Assembly (NCBI RefSeq): GCF_030254825.1
Contig: NC_083362.1
Span: forward strand, 988,501 to 1,052,500
Length of the DNA: 64,000 nt
Direction: 5' to 3'
Origin: Meriones unguiculatus
Taxonomy: Eukaryota; Chordata; Mammalia; Rodentia; Muridae
Part shown: positions 34,122 through 64,000 of the stretch, one piece after another
Numbering within the stretch: position 1 is the first letter of the stretch
Layout of the letters: every line of letters begins with the position of its first letter
Made by a program: the position numbers and the translations under genes
Notes under the pieces: model-generated
Seen by the model: the letters and a program-made list of their open reading frames with translations, nothing else
Databases searched by the model: none
Told to the model about the DNA's origin: nothing

Positions 34122-34262
34122 TTTAGGTGTGGTCACATCATTAATCCTAGCATTGGGAGGCAGAGGCAGGCAGATCTGTGAATTCAAGGCCAGCCCGAGC
34201 TACAGAGTGAGTCCTGGACAGCCAGGGCTACACAGAGAAACCCTGGCTTGAAAAACCACAAA
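34122..34262 (+). repeat. B1 SINE
   Basis: ATCATTAATCCTAGCATTGG to GAGAAACCCTGGCTTG. Confidence 0.88.
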
Positions 34263-34264
34263 AA

Positions 34265-34445
34265 GGGGATGGAGAGATGGCAGTTAAGAGCACTGTCTGT
34301 TCTTCCAAAGGTCCTGAGTTCAGTTCCCAGCAACCACATGGTGGCTTACCACCATCTATGATGAGATCTGGTGCCGCCTTCTGGTGTTCAGGTACACGTA
34401 CAGGCAGACCACTGCATAAAATAATAAGTAAATAAAGAAAAGAAA
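34265..34445 (+). repeat. B2 SINE
   Basis: GATGGAGAGATGGCAGTTAA, CCCAGCAACCACATGGTGG and AGATCTGGTGCC are close to B2 consensus. Confidence 0.92.
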
Positions 34446-34659
34446 ACCACAAACAAAAAAGGAAGTGGTGTCTTTATGTCTGTGTACTGTGTGCAATTCC
34501 CCATAGTGCCGGTAGAGGGCATCAGACCCCCTGGGACTGGAGTTAGCGATAGCTGTGAGCCACCGTGTGGGGGCTGGGAAGTGAGCGTAGAAGCCGGTGC
34601 TCTTAGACGCCGCCAGCCCTCCTGCCCCGCAGATGACTGCGGGTTGAAGATCTGTGTAT

Positions 34660-34815
34660 TTATTATGTATACAGTGTTCTGGCTGCATGTACACCTGCTC
34701 GACAGCAGAGGGCGCCAGATCTCACTATAGAGCCTCCCTGTGGGTGCCTGGGATTGAACTCAGGCCTCTGGAAGAGCAGGCAGCGCTCTCCACCTCTTCT
34801 CGGTCACTCCACCCC
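34660..34815 (-). repeat. B2 SINE
   Basis: TTATTATGTATACAGTGTTC and GGATTGAACTCAGGCCTCTG in inverted orientation. A second B2-like relic lies at about 34,465-34,640 and a third at about 34,850-35,050. Confidence 0.85.
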
Positions 34816-35712
34816 TGCAGACGATCTCTACCTCAGTTTTTATTTTTGTTTTACGTGCGCACACGTGAGTGCAGGTGCTGAGAGGGCCGGGAGCGGGCGT
34901 CAGATCTGGAGTTACGGGCGGTTGTGAGCAGTGGCCACCAAGCTGCGTCTGTGCGGGCACTGTGTGCCCTGCTCTTCCAGGGAGGCGCACTCTGCGGGTG
35001 TGGGCTCACAGCGTGGCACCTGGGAGGCAGGGACTCATCGACGCCAGGCCGCACACCCATGGTGGGAGGGAGGGGAGCCCAGTGTGTGTGTGTGGGGGAG
35101 ACAGGAGATCGTGAGTTCAAGGGCAGCCCGGCTCAGAAACAAGCGTCTCTGAGCCTCACAACTCCAGCCAGCGACGTCACAGCTGACCTGCCTGTGTCAT
35201 GTGTCTGAGACGGGGGGCTCTGTGTGGCCCTGGCTGTCCAGGAACTCACTACTGAACTCACAGCAATGCCATCTCTGCTCCCGAGCACAGGGCCCGCAGG
35301 CGTCACCTCCCCGCTCGGGTTCCACGCAGGGAAAGCCCGTCTCCGTGAGGCTCCGCTCAAACTGCCTGGTATGTAGGGGACTCCTGGCTGGGGCTGGGCT
35401 CGGGGCACAGTGCTCGCCAGCCTGCGGGAAGCGAGGCGTCCTCCATCCCGAGCACCTCATAGATCGCCCTGGCCAGCGATCCGAGTTCAAGGTCACACTC
35501 ACCTTCCTGAGTGGCTGGGGTTGGCTGCTGCACAGGTGTTGGGGGGGGGAGAGGGTGAGGTGTCGCCTGCAGCAGGCACTCGGGACGGGCTGGGCCGCAC
35601 AGTGGCTCTGCTGCACAGAGTGGAAGGAGTGACCTCACACGAGACAAACGGACGAGCTTCCTGACAGGCAGGGCGGAGATGGCAAGGAAAAGGGAAATCA
35701 CAGGACTTTCTC

Positions 35713-35717
<5 letters not shown>

Positions 35718-35759
<42 letters not shown>

Positions 35760-35764
35760 CGCGT
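35718..35764. repeat. GT/GC dinucleotide microsatellite
   Basis: About 17 GT steps followed by about 6 GC steps. Confidence 0.95.
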
Positions 35765-36289
35765 TGGGGCTGCACAGCAGTCTGGTGTGAAATGTGCCCC
35801 CAGCTTCCCTCCCAGGTCGTGGGACTCCAGGCACGCAGCGTGCTGCATCTGGGCAGAGCTGGGGCTCGAACCCGGGCTGGGCCGGGAGGCTCCCGCTCTC
35901 CCCCGCATGCAGCGCCTTCCCTGCAGGCGGCCTGCTCCCTCGTCTCTGCACCCTGCGGGGTCGCCGGTCCTGTACCCGGGAAGGGTGAGGGTGGACAGGA
36001 GCCGAGGGGCGGAGCGGACGCCGGATCCCGCCGGGGTCAGCCTGGCTCCGGCCACGACGGCTGCTTCCTGCCCCGCTGACCCCGTGACCCCGCACCCAGC
36101 CTGAGCGGCGGGGAAGGGCGGGGCGGGAGCACACCCCGCACTCCGCACCCCAGATTAGTGACCCCATGAGGACGCGGAGCAGAGGCCACCCCCAAATGCC
36201 CACCGCGGAGCCTGACGCGCAGGAGCTGTCTTTCCCGGGCGCCCCCTCGAACCCATGGCTGTGAGGGGGGGAAGAACCAGAGGATGGCT

Positions 36290-37040
36290 CCAGCTCCCCC
36301 ACCCCGTCATCCCGGGGTTCCTGTCATCCGGGCCCCCCAGTCACCCCAGTCCCCGTCACCCCAGCCCCTATCACCCCGACTCCCATCACCCCAGCCCCCC
36401 ATCACCCCAGCCCATGTCACCCCAGCCCCCATCACCCCAGCCCCCATCACCCCGACCCCGTCTCCCCAGCTCCCTGTCATCCGTGGACCCCCCAGTCACT
36501 CCAGTCCCCGTCACCCCGATTCCCGTCACTCTGGGGCCACCCAGTCACCCTAGTCCCCGTCACCCCCAGTCCCCATCATCCCAGCCCCCCGTCATCCAGG
36601 GGCCCCCCAGTCCCTGTCACCCTAGTCCCCATCACCCCGATCCCGTCACCCCAGGCCCCATCACCCCGACCCCCGTCACACCAGCCCCCCGTCATCCTGG
36701 GGCCCCTCAGTCCCCGTCATCCCAGCCCCCGTCACACCAGTCCCCATCACCCAGACCCCCGTCACACCAGTCCCCATCACCACAACCCCTCATCACCCCG
36801 ACTCCCGTCACCCCAACCCCGTCACCCCAACCCCATCACCCTAGCCCCCCGTCATCTCGGGGCCCCCCATCACCCCGACTCCCGTCACCCCAGCACCCCG
36901 TCATCTCGGGGCCCCCCATCACCCCGACCCCCGTCGCCCCGACCCCCGTCGCCCCGACTCCCCGACTCCCGTCACCCCAGCCCCCCGTCATCCTGGGGCC
37001 ACCCAGTCACCCTAGTCCCCGTCACCCGACCCCGTCACCC
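36290..37040. repeat. CCCCGTCACC minisatellite upstream of EPHB4
   Basis: About 750 bp of CCCCGTCACCCCAGC, CCCCATCACCCCGAC and related units, in higher-order blocks marked by GTCATCCGGGGCC-like joints. It ends about 280 bp before the promoter palindrome. Confidence 0.88.
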
Positions 37041-37299
37041 CCGGAGCAGGAAGCAACCTCAGGAAGGGGCCGCGGGCGGCGCCCACCCGGGAGGCCGCAG
37101 GCGGCGGGGGCGTGCCCCCTGGAGGAAAAAGGAGCGAGGGGACCGGGTGAGGAGTCAGGCGGCCGGGGCACGCCCAGCGCGGGCCGCGCTCCTCCGCCAG
37201 CGCTCCCCGGCGGCTGCGTGTGCGCCCGGGCCGCCGCTCGGGACGCGCGGGGCCTCGGGCGCGCTGCCCCTCCCCCGCTGCAAACTTTCCCCAACTTCT

Positions 37300-37724
37300 C
37301 GGCTGCCTCCGCTCGGGCCCGCCCCTCATGAATTATTCATGAGCGACAGCCAATCAGCGGCCCCGGCCCTCCCCGCCCCTCCCGGCGAGCCCGGGCGGAG
37401 CGCGCGGGGCGCGGGGGGCCGACGCCGAGGCGGGACCCTCCCTCCCTCCGCCCCGCCCCCCGCGCCCGTCCCCGCCCCCGGGCCCCGCGCCTCCTCCGGG
37501 GCCCCGCGCCGCCCTCGCCCTCCCGCCCGCCCGGCACTCAGCCCCGCGGCGCCGCGGCCACCGTCCACCCGCGGAGCGAGCGAGGGAGGGCAGCCCCGCG
37601 GGGTCCCCGGCTCCGCCCGCCCGGCCCCGGCCGCCCCAGCGCGTCCCCCCTCCGGGCCGGCCTCCCCGCGCGCCCCGGGCAGGGCCGGACCCGGGGGGGG
37701 CCGGGCCCCCGCGCGGCCGGCGCC
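37300..37724 (+). promoter_or_regulatory. EPHB4: EPHB4 promoter and 5' UTR (CpG island, CCAAT box, AT palindrome)
   Basis: The GC-rich region immediately upstream of the EPHB4 ATG contains a CCAAT box at 37350-37354. Just upstream is a 19 bp perfect palindrome with one central base (CTCATGAAT-T-ATTCATGAG, 37325-37343), an AT-rich island within a CpG island. There is no TATA box. Transcription probably starts between about 37,390 and 37,560. The CpG island continues through exon 1 to about 38,000. Confidence 0.7.
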
Positions 37725-59801
<22,077 letters not shown>

Positions 59802-60560
59802 GGACTCAGCCCCAGAGCGCGGTGCCCCCTTTTCCGGGGCAGAGCTGGGTGGGGACACACAGGCGTGCCCCCTCGCCATCCCAGCCCCCCGCTGGATTGC
59901 ACTTTGAACAGGGGGGTCGGACTTGGTAATCCTGGAGCCCCAGGATTTGCGAAAGCGTGGCCTGTGGCTGGCGGGCGGGGAACCCAGACCCAGTCTTTCC
60001 TGGAGCCTGGGCAGAGAGAGCCCTGCCTGCTAGTCCCCCGGCTTCCCAGAGGCTCCGCGCAGGCGCCCTCCACCTCGGCGGCACGGCCCACAGACCAAAG
60101 AGCAGGGCGACCGGCCTGGACCTGGGAGTGGATGACTCCGCCCGGGAGGCAGGGCGGCCGTGGGGACCCGGGCCGCTGGCCGCTGTCGCCACCAAAGGCA
60201 ATCATTTCCCTGTACATGCCCCTCCCCCATCCGCCTTCATATTGAAGGCTCTGGGTTTTGACTATTTTTGTTATTTCTGTCCTCCTCCCCTCCTTGTCCG
60301 GAGTCTGTGTTGCAGGGTCTCTGTCCCACTGTCTGCTGTTGGGAACAGGGACCCATGAAAGCATTGGGGAGCAGAGCCTTGGAAATGTCACCGGCCGCCA
60401 GGCAGCTCCCTCCTTCCCTGTCCACAGGTGGCCCAGTGCGTAGGGAGGGCAGGAGGGCAGTGGCGGGCCACAGAGCAGACGCCGGTGCTTGGACGGGGTT
60501 CCATAAATTATATTTAAAAAGCAGCTTTTTGTATAAATAAAATAAATGGACCACGCGCCA
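59802..60560 (+). other. EPHB4: EPHB4 3' UTR
   Basis: About 750 bases from the stop codon to the expected cleavage site, without SINE insertion, ending in an AT-rich segment (ATAAATTATATTTAAAAA near 60513). Confidence 0.8.
60536..60546 (+). terminator. EPHB4: EPHB4 poly(A) signals (two overlapping AATAAA)
   Basis: AATAAA occurs at 60536-60541 and again at 60541-60546, sharing one base. Cleavage is expected near 60,555-60,570. Confidence 0.9.
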
Positions 60561-60854
60561 GTGCTGAGGCGCCGGGAAGCTGGGGACAGGCTGGGTCTCG
60601 GAGAACGTGGGTCTGCTTGCAGGGTCGGGCAGGTGTGGGGAGGTGCCGGGTGGGGGTTCCCAGCCCCAGGGTGTCCTGCTCGGGTTGGTCACTGGCAGCT
60701 GGTGCTAACGGCCCTGCAGGCCCTGCCAGGAGCCTCGGGCACCTCCGGGAGGTGGCTGCCAAGTCCTGCTGTCCTCTGCATCCTCAGCTCTGCCAGGCCG
60801 TGCGAGGGAAACCAGGCCTGGAACCCCTGTCCTGCCCTGGAGGACCTTCAAAGG

Positions 60855-61030
60855 GCCAGGGGCACAGGAGACAGCGGGGCACAGGAGACAGTGGGCACAG
60901 GAGACAGCGGGGCACAGGAGACAGCGGGGCACAGGAGACAGTGGGCACAGGAGACAGTGGGGCACAGGAGACAGTGGGCACAGGAGACAGCGGGGCACAG
61001 GAGACAGTGGGCACAGGTGATGGTGGGCAT
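60855..61030. repeat. GGCACAGGAGACAGC minisatellite
   Basis: About eleven units of 15 or 17 bp (CACAGGAGACAGTGGG or CACAGGAGACAGCGGGG), just downstream of EPHB4. Confidence 0.92.
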
Positions 61031-61384
61031 CCACTTGGGCATCCAGAGTCTTGGCCAGCGGTGCACCGCTGGGTAGAGGCATCACTGGCTGTGGGGAAGG
61101 TGGGGAGGGGCCGAAAGGCCCTCAGGTGTGTGCACAGGGAGCTCGGGGACAATCCCCCCATTCAGGGTGGTGCCCAGGCACGTTTTCCTGGCCTCCTGGG
61201 GAGGGGGGGCGCGCTCTGGTGTGTCTGCTGCTCCCTGCCAGACGGGAAGAGGAGGCTGGCTCCCACCCAGCACAGCCGCCTCTTCTGGGCGCCTGCAGAG
61301 CCGCAGGGCACGGGCCAGCCTGGCGGAGCCGCCTGTCCACAGCTGCTGTCTGCTGAGCCTCAGCACAGTGATGTGTGAACACAG

Positions 61385-61545
61385 GTTCCCCGAGTTGTCA
61401 GATCCCCTGGAACTAGAGTTTCAGGCTGTTGTGAGCTGTCTGACATGGGTGCTGGGAACCGAACTCTGGTCCTCTCTTCCACGTGTTCGTGAGACAGAGA
61501 CCGAGAGACAGAGAAGTGCTCTGAACCACCGAGCCATCTCTAGAG
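61385..61545 (-). repeat. B2-like SINE relic
   Basis: GGAACCGAACTCTGGTCCTC and CACCGAGCCATCTCT in inverted orientation. Confidence 0.8.
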
Positions 61546-61677
61546 ACACAGAGACCCTGAGCAGAGACGGGTCTCTCAGTGGCCTGGAGCGGCCGTGTGG
61601 GCCTGGGAATCCAGTTTGTCCCTTTAGGCTTGTGCGTAAACCCACACTCCGTGCCCCTCCCTCCTCCCATGCTTCGT

Positions 61678-61745
61678 AGCCCAGGCCAGCCTGAACGCAC
61701 TATCCTCCAGCCTCAGCCTCCGGAGTGCTGGGATCACACCCAGCG
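61678..61745 (-). repeat. B1/Alu-like fragment
   Basis: GTAGCCCAGGCCAGCCTG and CGGAGTGCTGGGATCACAC. Confidence 0.7.
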
Positions 61746-62424
61746 CCTCTGTCTCCTCCCTCCCTGGTGACATTTAATGTCCCTGGAGGGGGGGGGGCAC
61801 TGGTCCAGCAGAAGGCCTCTCGCTGCCAAAGCAGACATCCTGGCCAGATGACGTGGTCTTTAGAGAGCTGCCGTGGGGGATGAATGAAGGGGAAGGCCCA
61901 AGGGGCCAGAGCGCCCCAAAGACGCAGGCCGCACGGGGCAGCAGGGCTCCAGGTAGGAGGGCGCCCTGCGGAGGGCACCGTGGCTTCCGGGGGACCGGAC
62001 TCGCTCTCCCGAGCGTGTCCGGCGCGGCCTGCGGGCCCCTCCCTTCCTGGCCTTCCACGCTCCACTTGCCTTTGTCTGGCTTCAGGAAAGGCCTGGCTGT
62101 CACAAGACAGATTAGGGTCCCCTGGGCTGTGTCCCCACAGCCAGATTCCCCAGCAGGGAGTAGCCCCTGGCCACCTGGAGGGCGGAGAGGGCGGGGCACC
62201 CACTGCAGGCCCGTGGGGTCCCGAGCTGAAGGACTGAGCTCAGTGAGCGGGTTGGCCGAGGCCGGCAGGGGCAGGCCCAGCTTGGTCCCCAGGCCCCACC
62301 AGGTGAAAAGGGAACTGGCTCCCTCTGGCGGTTCACGTAGGTGTGAGCGTTGGTGAAAAGGCCAACCGAGAACCCCGGAGGCACACTGCCAGCTGCTGAA
62401 GGGAGGGAGGGCTCTGGGTCTCCC

Positions 62425-62525
62425 AGAGTGAATTCCCAGCAACCACAGGGCGGCTCGGCCATCGGGAGATCTGGCGCCCTCTGCTGCGAGCGGGTGCACG
62501 CGCAGGCAGAGCGCGGCGTGAGCCA
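62425..62525 (+). repeat. B2 SINE relic, GC-shifted
   Basis: GTGAATTCCCAGCAACCACA, AGATCTGGCGCCCTCTGC and CACGCGCAGGCAGAG align with the middle and 3' part of B2, with A/T positions replaced by G/C. Confidence 0.8.
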
Positions 62526-62869
62526 CGAGTTCTTCCTAAGACCCGCAGGAGGGCGAGGTCGGCGGCCTAGCGAGGGCCTGGCTCACACGAAGGGGCCCGG
62601 GCGGCGGCGGTGTCCACGGGCAGCGCCCTCGGGGCGCCCCAGGCCGGGCTGCGCGGTCCCGCCCGCTGGCGGTGCGCCTCCGTGCAGCCCGGCCGCCCTC
62701 TGCACGCCAGGCCGCCTCGCCCAGGGACCCAACCCTCCGCCTCCCGGGGCGCGCGCCCTGGCCTCGTCGACGGCAGACAGCCGGTCATGCACATGAGGGA
62801 GTGGAGCGAGGGTCTGACCTGGCTCTAACGGGGAGTCCTCAGGCCCCGGGAGCAAACGGTGCAGGGCGG

Positions 62870-63365
62870 CCTGGAGCCGACCCGACGCTGACCTGGAGCC
62901 AACCCGACGCTGACCTGGAGCCAACCCGACGCTGACCTGGAGCCAACCCGACGCTGACCTGGAGCCAACCCGACGCTGACCTGGAGCCAACCCGACGCTG
63001 ACCTGGAGCCGACCCGACGGCCTGGAGCCGACCCGACGCTGACCTGGAGCCGACCCGACGGCCTGGAGCCGACCCGACGCTGACCTGGAGCCGACCCGAC
63101 GCTGACCTGGCGCCGACCCGACGCTGACCTGGCGCCGACCCGACGCTGACCTGGAGCCAACCCGACGCTGACCCGGCGCCGACCCGACGCTGACCCGGCG
63201 CTGACCCGACGCTGACCCAACGCTGACCCGGCGCTGACCCGGAGCCGACCCGACGCTGACCCAACGCTGACCCGGCGCTGACCCGACGGCCTGGCGCCGA
63301 CCCGACGCTGACCTGGCGCAGACCCGACGGCCTGGAGCCGACCCGACGCTGACCTGGCGCCGACG
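62870..63365. repeat. 22 bp minisatellite downstream of EPHB4
   Basis: About 23 copies of GACCTGGAGCCAACCCGACGCT, with GAGCCGACC, GGCGCCGACC and shortened variants. The period is 22 in the clean part (e.g. ACCTGG at 62,891 and 62,913). Confidence 0.94.
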
Positions 63366-63524
63366 CCCCGTCCCTCCTGCCGCGCGCACAGCACTGAGGA
63401 CCGCTAAGGACGCTCAGACACACCCTCACCCGCCGCCGGTCACCCCTTGGTAAGCAGCCACACGCCTGCAAGTGACGCCATGAGCTCACCAGGCTGGGCC
63501 GCGGCTGGCTGCCTCTGCGTGAGC

Positions 63525-64000
63525 ACGTGTGTGTCCTCCCGTGTGTGTGTCCTGTGTGTGTGTGTGTCCTCCTGTGTGTGTCCTCCTGTGTGTGTGTGTC
63601 CTGTGTGTGTGTCCTCCTGTGTGTGTCCTCCTGTATGTGTGTGTGTCCTCCTGTATGTGTGTGTGTGTGTCCTCCTGTGTGTGTCCTCCTGTATGTGTGT
63701 GTCCTCCTGTGTGTGTGTCCTCCTGTATGTGTGTGTGTGTCCTGTGTGTGTCCTGTGTGTGTGTGTGTCCTGTGTGTGTCCTCCTGTGTGTGTGTCCTCC
63801 TGTGTATGTGTGTGTGTCCTCCTGTGTATGTGTGTGTCCTCCTGTGTATGTGTGTGTCCTCCTGTGTATGTGTGTGTGTCCTCCTGTGTATGTGTGTGTC
63901 CTCCTGTGTGTGTGTGTGTCCTCCTGTGTGTGTGTGTGTCCTCCTGTGTGTGTGTGTGTCCTCCTGTGTGTGTGTGTGTCCTCCTGTGTGTGTCCTCCTG
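63525..64000. repeat. GTGTGTGT-CCTCCT array running off the window
   Basis: GT runs of varied length separated by CCTCCT (or CCT), sometimes with TGTATG. It reaches the last base of the window. Confidence 0.94.

Larger units (their letters stand above)
30101..37299. other. SLC12A9-EPHB4 divergent intergenic spacer
   Basis: About 7.2 kb with no supported coding gene. It contains the rest of the SLC12A9 CpG island, a GC-shifted B3-like relic (about 31,000-31,200), B1 copies, a CpG-rich block (31,380-31,910), a CA/TA alternating patch (32,647-32,716), a C-rich pyrimidine repeat (33,718-33,865), a SINE cluster (34,120-35,050), a GT/GC microsatellite (35,718-35,764) and the CCCCGTCACC array next to the EPHB4 promoter (36,290-37,040). 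Regulatory elements for both genes are likely here, but none can be assigned from sequence alone. Confidence 0.6.
60561..64000. other. Non-coding region downstream of EPHB4
   Basis: No supported gene. Contents in order: a GGAGACAG repeat (60,855-61,030), a B2-like relic (61,385-61,545), a B1 fragment (61,680-61,745), a GC-shifted B2 relic (62,425-62,525), a CpG-rich block (62,560-62,790), a 22 bp minisatellite (62,870-63,365) and a GTGTGT/CCTCCT array (63,525-64,000). In other mammals ZAN lies farther in this direction; none of it is seen here. Confidence 0.6.

Noticed and set aside
62583..63489. Three minus-strand frames of 190-270 codons with 22-residue repeats
   Set aside because: Explained by the 22 bp tandem repeat; composition and frame-independence argue against a protein gene.
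63525..64000. Considered as a telomere-like repeat
   Set aside because: The unit is GTGTGT with CCTCCT, not TTAGGG; it is an ordinary GT-rich minisatellite.

Overview
This is a 64 kb stretch of a rodent nuclear genome. It contains multi-exon genes with GT/AG introns, CpG-island promoters, and many B1, B2/B3-like and ID-like SINEs. Together these point to a muroid rodent. No viral, bacterial, CRISPR or operon-type feature was seen. The gene order matches the conserved mammalian block EPHB4 - SLC12A9 - TRIP6 - SRRT (human 7q22, mouse chromosome 5). Genes were identified by reading the translated exons against remembered protein families; no database search was possible.

Layout. Positions 1 to about 10,100 (minus strand) hold SRRT/ARS2, with its last ~135 codons cut off by the left edge. 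Positions ~12,050 to 15,506 (minus) hold TRIP6, complete in 9 coding exons (461 aa). Positions ~15,800 to ~29,900 (minus) hold SLC12A9, complete in 13 coding exons (903 aa) plus a probable non-coding first exon. A 7.5 kb intergenic segment separates two divergent CpG-island promoters. Positions ~37,400 to ~60,560 (plus) hold EPHB4, complete in 17 coding exons (988 aa). The remaining 3.4 kb is non-coding, with SINE relics and two large tandem arrays. For every gene the exon lengths and codon phases add up to one uninterrupted frame, which is the main support for the exon boundaries.

The genes are unrelated in function. SRRT acts with the nuclear cap-binding complex in RNA processing. TRIP6 is a LIM adaptor of focal adhesions and Hippo/NF-kB signalling. 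SLC12A9 is a cation-chloride-cotransporter family membrane protein. EPHB4 is a receptor tyrosine kinase for ephrin-B2 in vein and lymphatic identity. They are neighbours by conserved synteny. The three minus-strand genes are packed head to tail; the SLC12A9 poly(A) signal lies about 120 bp from likely TRIP6 promoter elements.

The unusual content is in the introns and spacers. Four separate arrays of a 48-51 bp unit, about 42 copies in all, look like tandem amplifications of the 5' half of an ID SINE, including its polymerase III A box. They lie in two introns of SLC12A9 and two of EPHB4. At least a dozen other GC-rich minisatellites occur, several touching exon borders. They include a branch-point-like CTGAC array ending at an EPHB4 acceptor, a GGGGCC-containing G-quadruplex array, a B1-derived 29 bp repeat, and a 22 bp repeat that leaves all three minus frames open. 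Many SINE copies also look shifted from A/T to G/C, suggesting a GC-biased, recombination-active region. The gerbil GC-rich regions are one possible parallel, but this is an inference only.
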